Below the pieces are notes generated by a model that was not told the origin of the DNA, searched no databases, and saw only the letters and a list, made by a program, of their open reading frames with translations. A DNA stretch of 64,000 bases, from assembly GCA_907163375.1 (NCBI GenBank), contig CAJQUW010007745.1, forward strand, positions 84,990 through 148,989, read 5' to 3'. Shown piece by piece: positions 20,344-32,800 of this stretch. Source of the stretch: Prostheceraeus crozeri. Lineage: Eukaryota > Platyhelminthes > Polycladida > Euryleptidae. The translations under genes and the position numbers were made by a program. Within the stretch, counting starts at the first letter, position 1. Every line of letters begins with the position of its first letter.

Positions 20344-20868
20344 GCACCTATGCTTACTGCGAATTGGCGAGTCTGCCGACTTCAATCAAGTTTCTCTTCT
20401 TGTCAGACTCGATCAAAGAAAACACATGTTAGTCAGGAAACACATGGAGATTGACATTCGATTAAGACGCAAATTGTCGATGTTTCCTTTGATTAAGCGA
20501 AAGGTGCTAAACCTAGAGGCATATTTTTGACATGGAATGTCTTCAAGGCACTTTCTATTATGTACAATTGGCAAGCTGCCTTGTCGGCAAACAAGCACTT
20601 TGAGCAATTGTATCTACATTTAACCACATTCTCGTAGACATTGCCGATCAGAAGCATGACAATCACACTTGCACATCAAAGAAGACATTCAACATCAAAC
20701 AATACGGCTCAAAATTGATTAACTTTACCGCAATGAGCGAAACTTTAGAAAATTTCTTTTTAGCAAAAATCTGCATCCCATTGAATTAATTGGTTCCTTC
20801 TTAGACCCCACCTGACAAGAAGATAGAGCTCGGCAGACGCGTAGATTCGTCGTAGGCATGTAGAGTGC
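20344..20868. repeat. Core of locus 2 with inverted halves
   Basis: Inverted blocks (TGCGAATTGGCGAGTCTGCC near 20,360 against GGCAGACGCGTAGATTCGTCG near 20,830; TTCTTGTCAG against CTGACAAGAAG) surround a non-palindromic loop. The loop matches that of locus 1 in reverse complement (shared TGTCGGCAAACA, TTTGAGCAA and AACCACATTCTC blocks), so the core lies in opposite orientation in the two loci. No protein is encoded. Confidence 0.75.
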
Positions 20869-23800
20869 ACATCATTCTGTGGAAGTCTCATTGTCGGCCT
20901 CGTTCCCTGCAGAAACTCGTGCTGGCTGCCGGACTATGAGGTGTACATCATTCTGTGAAAGTCTCACTGTCGGCCTCGTTCCCTGCACAAACTCGTGCTG
21001 GCTGCCGGACTATGAGGTGTACATCATTCTGTGAAAGTCTCATTTTCGGCCTTGTTCCCTGCAGAAACTCGTGCTGGCTGCCGGACTATGAGGTGTACAT
21101 CATTCTGTGAAAGTCTCACCGTCGGCCTCGTTCCCTGCACAAACTCGTGCTGGCTGCCGGACTATGAGGTGTACATCATTCTGTGAAAGTCTCATTGTCG
21201 GCCTCGTTCCCTGCAGAAACTCGTGCTGGCTGCCGGACTATGAGGTGTACATCATTCTGTGAAAGTCTCACTGTCGGCCTCGTTCCCTGCACAAACTCGT
21301 GCTGGCTGCCGGACTATGAGGTGTACATCATTCTGTGAAAGTCTCATTTTCGGCCTTGTTCCCTGCAGAAACTCGTGCTGGCTGCCGGACTATGAGGTGT
21401 ACATCATTCTGTGGAGTCTCACTGTCGGCCTCGTTCCCTGCACAAACTCGTGCTGGCTGCCGGACTATGAGGTGTACATCATTCTGTGAAAGTCTCATTG
21501 TCGGCCTCGTTCCCTGCAGAAACTCGTGCTGGCTGCCGGACTATGAGGTGTGCATCATTCTGTGAAAGTCTCATTTTCGGCCTCGTTTCCTGCAGAAACT
21601 CGTGCTGGCTGCCGGACTATGAGGTGTACATCATTCTGTGAAAGTCTCATTGTCGGCCTCGTTCCCTGCAGAAACTCGTGCTGGCTGCCGGACTATGAGG
21701 TGTACATCATTCTGTGAAAGTCTCACTGTCGGCCTTGTTCCCTGCACAAACTCATGCTGGCTGCCGGACTATGAGGTGTACATCATTCTGTGAAAGTCTC
21801 ATTTTCGGCCTTGTTCCCTGCAGAAACTCGTGCTGGCTGCCGGACTATGAGGTGTACATCATCCTGTGAAAGTCTCACTGTCGGCCTCGTTCCCTGCACA
21901 AACTCGTGCTGGCTGCCGCACTATGATGTGTGCATCATTCTGTGAAAGTCTCATTTTCGGCCTTGTTCCCTGCAGAAACTCGTGCTGGCTGCCGGACTAT
22001 GAGGTGTACATCATTCTGTGAAAGTCTCATTGTCGGCCTCGTTCCCTGCAGAAACTCGTGCTGGCTGCCGGACTATGAGGTGTGCATCATTCTGTGAAAG
22101 TCTCATTGTCGGCCTCGTTCCCTGCAGAAACTCGTGCTGGCTGCCGGACTATGAGGTGTACATCATTCTGTGAAAGTCTCATTGTCGGCCTCGTTCCCTG
22201 CAGAAACTCGTGCTGGCTGCCGGACTATGAGGTGTGCATCATTCTGTGAAAGTCTCATTGTCGGCCTCGTTCCCTGCAGAAACTCGTGCTGGCTGCCGGA
22301 CTATGAGGTGTACATCATTCTGTGAAAGTCTCATTGTCGGCCTCGTTCCCTGCAGAAACTCGTGCTGGCTGCCGGACTATGAGGTGTACATCATTCTGTG
22401 AAAGTCTCACTGTCGGCCTCGTTCCCTGCACAAACTCATACTGGCTGCCGGACTATGAGGTGTACATCATTCTGTGAAAGTCTCATTCTCGGCCTTGTTC
22501 CCTGCAGAAACTCGTGCTGGCTGCCGCACTATGATGTGTGCATCATTCTGTGAAAGTCTCATTGTCGGCCTCCTTCCCTGCAGAAACTCGCTCTGGCTGC
22601 CGGACTGTGAGGTGTGCATCATTCTGTGAAAGTCTCATTGTCGGCCTTGTTCCCTGCACAAACTCGTGCTGGCTGCCGGACTATGAGGTGTACATCATTC
22701 TGTGAAAGTCTCATTTTCGGCCTTGTTCCCTGCAGAAACTCGTGCTGGCTGCCGGACTATGAGGTGTACATCATTCTGTGAAAGTCTCATTGTCGGCCTC
22801 GTTCCCTGCAGAAACTCGTGCTGGCTGCCGGACTATGATGTGTACATCATTCTGTGAAAGTCTCATTGTCGGCCTCGTTACCTGCAGAAACTCGTGCTGG
22901 CTGCCGGACTATGAGGTGTACATCTTTCTGTGAAAGTCTCATTGTCGGCCTCCTTCCCTGCAGAAACCCGTGCTGGCTGCCGGACTATGAGGTGTACATC
23001 ATTCTGTGAAAGTCTCATTGTCGGCCTCGTTCCCTGCAGAAACTCGTGCTGGTTGCCGGACTGTGAGGTGTGCATCATTCTGTGAGAGTCTCATTGTCGG
23101 CCTCGTTCCCTGCAGAAACTCGTGCTGGCTGCCGGACTATGAGGTGTACATCATTCTGTGAAAGTCTCACTGTCGGCCTCGTTCCCTGCACAAACTCATG
23201 CTGGCTGCCGGACTATGAGGTGTACATCATTCTGTGAAAGTCTCATTGTCGGCCTCGTTCCCTGCAGAAACTCGTGCTGGCTGCCGGACTATGAGGTGTA
23301 CATCATTCTGTGAAAGTCTCATTTTCGGCCTTGTTCCCTGCAGAAACTCGTGCTGGCTGCCGCACTATGATGTGTGCATCATTCTGTGAAAGTCTCATTG
23401 TCGGCCTCGTTCCCTGCAGAAACTCGCTCTGGCTGCCGGACTGTGAGGTGTGCATCATTCTGTAAAAGTCTCATTGTCGGCCTTGTTCCCTGCAGAAACT
23501 CGTGCTGGCTGCCGGACTATGAGGTGTACATCATTCTGTGAAAGTCTCACTGTCGGCCTCGTTCCCTGCAGAAACTCGTGATGGCTGCCGGACTATGAGG
23601 TGTACATCATTCTGTGAAAGTCTCATTGTCGGCCTCGTTCCCTGCAGAAACTCGTGCTGGCTGCCGGACTATGAGGTGTACATCATTCTGTGAAAGTCTC
23701 ATTGTCGGCCTCGTTCCCTGCAGAAACTCGCTCTGGCTGCCGGACTATGAGGTGTACATCATTCTGTGAAAGTCTCACTGTCGGCCTCGTTCCCTGCACA

Positions 23801-26800
23801 AACTCGTGCTGGCTGCCGGACTATGAGGTGTATATCATTCTGTGAAAGTCTCATTGTCGGCCTCGTTCCCTGCAGAAACTCGTGCTGGCTGCCGCACTAT
23901 GATGTGTGCATCATTCTGTGAAAGTCTCATTGTCGGCCTCCTTCCCTGCAGAAACTCGCTCTGGCTGCCGGACTGTGAGGTGTGCATCATTCTGTGAAAG
24001 TCTCATTGTCGGCCTCCTTCCCTGCAGAAACTCGCTCTGGCTGCCGGACTATGAGGTGTACATCATTCTGTGAAAGTCTCACTGTCGGCCTCGTTCCCTG
24101 CAGAAACTCGTGCTGGCTGCCGGACTATGAGGTGTACATCATTCTGTGAAAGTCTCATTTTCGGCCTTGTTCCCTGCACAAACTCATGCTGGCTGCCGGA
24201 CTATGAGGTGTACATCATTCTGTGAAAGTCTCATTGTCGGCCTCGTTCCCTGCAGAAACTCGTGCTGGCTGCCGGACTATGATGTGTACATCATTCTGTG
24301 AAAGTCTCATTGTCGGCCACGTTCCCTGCAGAAACTCGTGCTGGCTGCCGGACTATGAGGTGTACATCATTCTGTGAAAGTCTCATTGTCGGCCTCCTTC
24401 CCTGCAGAAACCCGTGCTGGCTGCCGGACTATGAGGTGTACATCATTCTGTGAAAGTCTCATTGTCGGCCTCGTTCCCTGCAGAAACTCGTGCTGGTTGC
24501 CGGACTGTGAGGTGTGCATCATTCTGTGAAAGTCTCATTGTCGGCCTCGTTCCCTGCAGAAACTCGTGCTGGCTGCCGGACTATGAGGTGTACATCATTC
24601 TGTGAAAGTCTCACTGTCGGCCTCGTTCCCTGCACAAACTCGTGCTGGCTGCCGGACTATGAGGTGTACATCATTCTGTGAAAGTCTCACTGTCGGCCTC
24701 GTTCCCTGCACAAACTCATGCTGGCTGCCGGACTATGAGGTGTACATCATTCTTTGAAAGTCTCATTTTCGGCCTTGTTCCCTGCAGAAACTCGTGCTGG
24801 CTGCCGGACTATGAGGTGTACATCATTCTGTGAAAGTCTCATTGTCGGCCTCGTTCCCTGCAGAAACTCGTGCTGGCTGCCGGACTATGAGGTGTACATC
24901 ATTCTGTGAAAGTCTCATTGTCGGCCTCGTTCCCTGCAGAAACTCGTGCTGGCTGCCGGACTATGAGGTGTACATCATTCTGTGAAAGTCTCACTGTCGG
25001 CCTCGTTCCCTGCACAAACTCATGCTGGCTGCCGGACTATGAGGTGTACATCATTCTGTGAAAGTCTCACTGTCGGCCTTGTTCCCTGCAGAAACTCGTG
25101 CTGGCTGCCGGACTATGAGGTGTACATCATTCTGTGAAAGTCTCATTGTCGGCCTCGTTCCCTGCAGAAACTCGTGCTGGCTGCCGGACTATGAGGTGTA
25201 CATCATTCTGTGAATGTCTCATTGTCGGCCTCGTTCCCTGCAGAAACTCGTGCTGGCTGCCGGACTATGAGGTGTACATCATTCTGTGAAAGTCTCACTG
25301 TCGGCCTCGTTCCCTGCACAAACTCGTGCTGGCTGCCGGACTATGAGGTGTACATCATTCTGTGAAAGTCTCATTTTCGGCCTTGTTCCCTGCAGAAACT
25401 CGTGCTGGCTGCCGCACTATGATGTGTGCATCATTCTGTGAAAGTCTCATTGTCGGCCTCGTTCCCTGCAGAAACTCGCCCTGGCTGCCGGACTGTGAGG
25501 TGTGCATCATTCTGTAAAAGTCTCATTGTCGGCCTTGTTCCCTGCAGAAACTCGTGCTGGCTGCCGGACTATGAGGTGTACATCATTCTGTGAAAGTCTC
25601 ACTGTCGGCCTCGTTCCCTGCAGAAACTCGTGCTGGCTGCCGGACTATGAGGTGTACATCATTCTGTGAAAGTCTCATTGTCGGCCTCGTTCCCTGCAGA
25701 AACTCGTGCTGGCTGCCGGACTATGAGGTGTACATCATTCTGTGAAAGTCTCATTGTCGGCCTCGTTCCCTGCAGAAACTCGCTCTGGCTGCCGGACTAT
25801 GAGGTGTACATCATTCTGTGAAAGTCTCATTGTCGGCCTCGTTCCCTGCAGAAACTCGTGCTGGCTGCCGCACTATGATGTGTGCATCATTCTGTGAAAG
25901 TCTCATTGTCGGCCTCGTTCCCTGCAGAAACTCGCTCTGGCTGCCGGACTGTGAGGTGTGCATCATTCTGTGAAAGTCTCATTGTCGGCCTTGTTCCCTG
26001 AAGAAACTCGTGCTGGCTGCCGGACTATGAGATGTACATCATTCTGTGAAAGTCCCACTGTCGGCCTCGTTCCCTGCACAAACTCGTGCTGGCTGCCGGA
26101 CTATGAGGTGTACATCATTCTCTGAAAGTCTCATTGTCGGCCTCGTTCCCTGCAGAAACTCGTGCTGGCTGCCGGACTATGTGGTGTACATCATTCTGTG
26201 AAAGTCTCATTGTCGGCCTCGTTCCCTGCAGAAACTCGTGCTGGCTGCCGGACTATGAGGTGTGCATCATTCTGTGAAAGTCTCATTGTCGGCCTCGTTC
26301 CCTGCAGAAACTCGTGCTGGCTGCCGGACTATGAGGTGTACATCATTCTGTGAAAGTCTCATTGTCGGCCTCGTTCCCTGCAGAAACTCGTGCTGGCTGC
26401 CGGACTATGAGGTGTACATCATTCTGTGAAAGTCTCACTGTCGGCCTCGTTCCCTGCACAAACTCATGCTGGCTGCCGGACTATGAGGTGTACATCATTC
26501 TGTGAAAGTCTCATTTTCGGCCTTGTTCCCTGCAGAAACTCGTGCTGGCTGCAGCACTATGATGTGTGCATCATTCTGTGAAAGTCTCATTGTCGGCCTC
26601 GTTCCCTGCAGAAACTCGCTCTGGCTGCCGGACTGTGAGGTGTGCATCATTCTGTGAAAGTCTCATTGTCGGCCTTGTTCTCTGCAGAAACTCGTGCTGG
26701 CTGCCGGACTATGAGGTGTACATCATTCTGTGAAAGTCTCACTGTCGGCCTCGTTCCCTGCACAAACTCGTGCTGGCTGCCGGACTATGAGGTGTACATC

Positions 26801-29800
26801 ATTCTGTGAAAGTCTCATTTTCGGCCTTGTTCACTGCAGAAACTCGTGCTGGCTGCCGGACTATGAGGTGTACATCATTCTGTGAAAGTCTCACTGTCGG
26901 CCTCGTTCCCTGCAGAAACTCGTGCTGGCTGCCGGACTATGATGTGTACATCATTCTCTGAAAGTCTCATTGTCGGCCTCGTTCCCTGCAGAAACTCGTG
27001 CTGGCTGCCGGACTGTGAGGTGTACATCATTCTGTGAAAGTCTCATTGTCGGCTTCCTTCCATGCAGAAACTCGTGCTGGCTGCCGGACTATGAGGTGTA
27101 CATCATTCTGTGAAAGTCTCATTGTCGGCCTCGTTCCCTGCAGAAACTCGTGCTGGTTGCCGGACTGTGAGGTGTGCATCATTCTGTGAGAGTCTCATTG
27201 TCGGCCTCGTTCCCTGCAGAAACTCGTGCTGGCTGCCGGGCTATGAGGTGTACATCATTCTGTGAAAGTCTCACTGTCGGCCTCGTTCCCTGCACAAACT
27301 CATGCTGGCTGCCGGACTATGAGGTGTACATCATTCTGTGAAAGTCTCATTTTCGGCCTTGTTCCCTGCAGAAACTCGTGCTGGCTGCCGGACTATGAGG
27401 TGTACATCATTCTGTGAAAGTCTCACTGTCGGCCTCGTTCCCTGCACAAACTCATGCTGGCTGCCGGACTATGATTTGTACATCATTCTGTGAAAGTCTC
27501 ATTTTCGGCCTTGTTCCCTGCAGAAACTCGTGCTGGCTGCCGCACTATGATGTGTGCATCATTCTGTGAAAGTCTCATTGTCGGCCTCCTTCCCTGCAGA
27601 AACTCGCTCTGGCTGCCGGACTGTGAGGTGTGCATCATTCTGTGAAAGTCTCATTGTCGGCCTTGTTCCCTGCAGAAACTCGTGCTGGCTGCCAGACTAT
27701 GAGGTGTACATCATTCTGTGAAAGTCTCACTGTCGGCCTCGTTCCCTGCACAAACTCGTGCTGGCTGCCGGACTATGAGGTGTACATCATTCTGTGAAAG
27801 TCTCATTTTCGGCCTTGTTCCCTGCAGAAACTCGTGCTGGCTGCCGGACTATGAGGTGTACATCATTATGTGAAAGTCTCATTGTCGGCCTCGTTCCCTG
27901 CAGAAACTCGTGCTGGCTGCCGGACTATGATGTGTACATCATTCTGTGAAAGTCTCATTGTCGGCCTCGTTCCCTGCAGAAACTCGTGCTGGCTGCCGGA
28001 CTATGAGGTGCACATCATTCTGTGAAAGTCTCATTTTCGGCCTCCTTCCCTGCAGAAACTCGTGCTGGCTGCCAGACTATGAGGTGCACGTCATTCTGTG
28101 AAAGTCTCATTGTGGGCCTCGTTCTCTGCAGAAACTCGTGCTGGCTGCTGCCAGACCATGAGGTATGCATCATTCTGTGAAAGTCTCATTGTCGGCCTCG
28201 TTCCCTGCACAAACTCGTGCTGGCTGCCGGACTATGAGGTGTACATCATTCTGTGAAAGTCTCATTGTCGGCCTCGTTCCCTGCAGAAACTCATGCTGGC
28301 TGCCGGACTATGAGGTGTACATCATTCTGTGAAAGTCTCATTTTCGGCCTTGTTCCCTGCAGAAACTCGTGCTGGCTGCCGGACTATGAGGTGTACATCA
28401 TTCTGTGAAAGTCTCATTGTCGGCCTCGTTCCCTGCAGAAACTCGTGCTGGCTGCCGGACTATGAGGTGTACGTCATTCTGTGAAAGTCTCATTGTCGGC
28501 CTCGTTCCCTGCAGAAACTCGTGCTGGCTGCCGGACTATGAGGTGTACATCATTCTGTGAAAGTCTCACTGTCGGCCTCGTTCCCTGCAGAAACTCGTGC
28601 TGGCTGCCGGACTATGAGGTGTACATCATTCTGTGAAAGTCTCATTTTTGGCCTTGTTCCCTGCAGAAACTCGTGCTGGCTGCCGGACTATGAGGTGTAC
28701 ATCATTCTGTGAAAGTCTCATTGTCGGCCTCGTTCCATGCAGAAACTCGTGCTGGCTGCCGGACTATGAGGTGTACATCATTCTGTGAAAGTCTCATTGT
28801 CGGCCTCGTTCCCTGCAGAAACTCGTGCTGGCTGCCGGACTATGAGGTGTACATCATTCTGTGAAAGTCTCATTGTCGGCCTCGTTCCCTGCACAAACTC
28901 GTGCTGGCTGCCGGACTATGAGGTGTACATCATTCTGTGAAAGTCTCAGTGTCGGCCTCGTTCCCTGCAGAAACTCGTGCTGGCTGCCGGACTATGAGGT
29001 GTACATCATTCTGTGAAAGTCTCATTGTCGGCCTCGTTCCCTGCAGAAACTCGTGCTGGCTGCCGGACTATGAGGTGTACATCATTCTGTGAAAGTCTCA
29101 CTGTCGGCCTCGTTCCCTGCAGAAACTCGTGCTGGCTGCCGGACTATGAGGTGTACATCATTCTGTGAAAGTCTCACTTTCGGCCTCGTTCCCTGCAGAA
29201 ACTCGTGCTGGCTGCCGGACTATGAGGTGTACATCATTCTGTGAAAGTCTCATTGTCGGCCTCGTTCCATGCAGAAACTCGTGCTGGCTGCCGGACTATG
29301 AGGTGTACATCATTCTGTGAATGTCTCATTGTCGGCCTCGTTCCCTGCAGAAACTCGTGCTGGCTGCCGGACTATGAGGTGTACATCATTCTGTGAAAGT
29401 CTCACTGTCGGCCTCGTTCCCTGCACAAACTCGTGCTGGCTGCCGGACTATGAGGTGTACATCATTCTGTGAAAGTCTCATTTTCGGCCTCTCTCCCTGC
29501 AGAAACTCGTGCTGGCTGCCGCACTATGAGGTGTACATCATTCTGTGAAAGTCTCATTGTCGGCCTCGTTCCCTGCAGAAACTCGCACTGGCTCCCGGAC
29601 TGTGAGGTGTGGCATCATTCTGTAAAGTCTCATAGTCGGCCTCGTTCCCTGCAGAAACTCGTGCTGGCTGCCGGACTATGAGGTGTACATCATTCTGTGA
29701 AAGTCTCACTGTCGGCCTCGTTCCCTGCAGAAACTCGTGCTGGCTGCCGGACTATGAGGTGTACATCATTCTGTGAAAGTCTCATTTTCGGCCTCGTTCC

Positions 29801-32800
29801 CTGCAGAAACTCGTGCTGGCTGCCGGACTATGAGGTGTACATCATTCTGTGAAAGTCTCATTGTCGGCCTCGTTCCCTGCAGAAACTCGCTCTGGCTGCC
29901 GGACTATGAGGTGTACATCATTCTGTAAAAGTCTCATTTGCGGCCTCCTTCCCTGCAGAAACTCGTGCTGGCTGCCGCACTATGATGTGTACATCATTCT
30001 GTGAAAGTTTCATTGTCGGTCTCGTTCCCTGCAGAAACTCGTGCTGGCTGCCGGACTATGAGGTGTACATCATTCTGTGAAAGTCTCACTCTCGGCAATG
30101 TTCCCTGCAGAAACTCGTGCTGGCTGCCGGACTATGAGGTGTACATCATTCTGTGAAAGTCTCATTGTCGGCCTCGTTCCCTGCACAAACTCGTGCTGGC
30201 TGCCGGACTATGAGGTGTACATCATTCTCTGAAAGTCTCATTTTCGGCCTTGTTCCCTGCAGAAACTCGTGCTGGCTGCTGGACTATGAGGTGTACATCA
30301 TTCTGTGAAAGTCTCACTGTCGGCCTCGTTCCCTGCACAAACTCATGCTGGCTGCCGGACTATGAGGTGTACATCATTCTGTGAAAGTCTCATTTTCGGC
30401 CTTGTTCCCTGCTGAAACTCGTGCTGGCTGCCGCACTATGATGTGTGCATCATTCTGTGAAAGTCTCATTGTCGGCCTCGTTCCCTGCAGAAACTCGTGC
30501 TGGCTGCCGGACTATGAGGTGTACATCATTCTGTGAAAGTCTCACTGTCGGCCTCGTTCCCTGCACAAACTCATGCTGGCTGCCGGACTATGAGGTGTAC
30601 ATCATTCTGTGAAAGTCTCATTTTTGGCCTTGTTCCCTGCAGAAACTCGTGCTGGCTGCCGGACTATGAGGTGTACATCATTCTGTGAAAGTCTCATTGT
30701 CGGCCTCGTTCCATGCAGAAACTCGTGCTGGCTGCCGGACTATGAGGTGTACATCATTCTGTGAATGTCTCATTGTCGGCCTCGTTCCCTGCAGAAACTC
30801 GTGCTGGCTGCCGGACTATGAGGTGTACATCATTCTGTGAATGACTCACTGTCGGCCTCGCTCCCTGCTCACACTCGTGCTGGCTGCCGGACTATGAGGT
30901 GTACATCATTCTGTGAAAGTCTCATTTTCGGCCTCGTTCCCTGCAGAAACTCGTGCTGGCTGCCGGACTATGAGGTGTGCATCATTCTGTGAAAGTCTCA
31001 TTGTCGGCCTCGTTCCCTGCAGAAACTCGTGCTGGCTGCCGGACTGTGAGGTGTACATCATTCTGTGAAAGTCTCATTGTCGGCCTTGTTCCCTGCAGAA
31101 ACTCGTGTTGGCTGCCGGACTGTGAAGTGTACATCATTCTGTGAAAGTCTCATTGTCGGCCTCGTTCTCTGCAGAAACTCGTGCTGGCTGCCGGACTGTG
31201 AGGTGTACATCATTCTGTGAAAGTCTCATTGTCGGCCTCGTTCCCTGCAGAAACTCGTGCTGGCTGCCGGACTATGAGGTGTATATCATTCTGTGAAAGT
31301 CTCATTGTCGGCCTCGTTCCCTGCAGAAACTCGTGCTGGCTGCCGGACTATGAGGTGTACATCATTCTGTGAAAGTCTCATTGTCGGCCTCGTTCCCTGC
31401 AGAAACTCGTGCTGGCTGCCGCACTATGATGTGTGCATCATTCTGTGAAAGTCTCATTGTCGGCCTCGTTCCCTGCAGAAACTCGCTCTGGCTGCCGGAC
31501 TATGAGGTGTGCATCATTCTGTGAAAGTCTCATTGTCGGCCTTGTTCCCTGCAGAAACTCGTGCTGGCTGCCGGACTATGAGATGTACATCATTCTGTGA
31601 AAGTCTCACTGTCGGCCTCGTTCCCTGCACAAACTCGTGCTGGCTGCCGGACTATGAGGTGTACATCATTCTCTGAAAGTCTCATTTTCGGCCTTGTTCC
31701 CTGCAGAAACTCGTGCTGGCTGCCGGACTATGAGGTGTACATCATTCTGTGAAAGTCTCATTGTCGGCCTCGTTCCCTGCACAAACTCGTGCTGGCTGCC
31801 GACTATGAGGTGTGCATCATTCTGTGAAAGTCTCATTGTCGGCCTCGTTCCCTGCAGAAACTCGTGCTGGCTGCCGGACTATGAGGTGTACATCATTCTG
31901 TGAAAGTCTCATTGTCGGCCTCGTTCCCTGCAGAAACTCGTGCTGGCTGCCGGACTATGAGGTGTACATCATTCTGTGAAAGTCTCACTGTCGGCCTCGT
32001 TCCCTGCACAAACTCATGCTGGCTGCCGGACTATGAGGTGTACATCATTCTGTGAAAGTCTCATTGTCGGCCTCCTTCCCTGCAGAAACCCGTGCTGGCT
32101 GCCGCACTATGATGTGTGCATCATTCTGTGAAAGTCTCATTGTCGGCCTCGTTCCCTGCAGAAACTCGCTCTGGCTGCCGGACTGTGAGGTGTGCATCAT
32201 TCTGTGAAAGTCTCATTGTCGGCCTTGTTCTCTGCAGAAACTCGTGCTGGCTGCCGGACTATGAGGTGTACATCATTCTGTGAAAGTCTCACTGTCGGCC
32301 TCGTTCCCTGCACAAACTCGTGCTGGCTGCCGGACTATGAGGTGTACATCATTCTGTGAAAGTCTCATTGTCGGCCTCGTTACCTGCAGAAACTCGTGCT
32401 GGCTGCCGGACTATGAGGTGTACATCATTCTGTGAAAGTCTCATTGTCGGCCTCGTTCCCTGCAGAAACTCGTGCTGGCTGCCGGACTATGATGTGTACA
32501 TCATTCTCTGAAAGTCTCATTGTCGGCCTCGTTCCCTGCAGAAACTCGTGCTGGCTGCCGGACTATGAGGTGTACATCATTCTGTGAAAGTCTCATTGTC
32601 GGCCTCCTTCCATGCAGAAACTCGTGCTGGCTGCCGGACTATGAGGTGTACATCATTCTGTGAAAGTCTCATTGTCGGCCTCGTTCCCTGCAGAAACTCG
32701 TGCTGGCTGCCGGACTGTGAGGTGTGCATCATTCTGTGAGAGTCTCATTGTCGGCCTCGTTCCCTGCAGAAACTCGTGCTGGCTGCCGGATTATGAGGTG

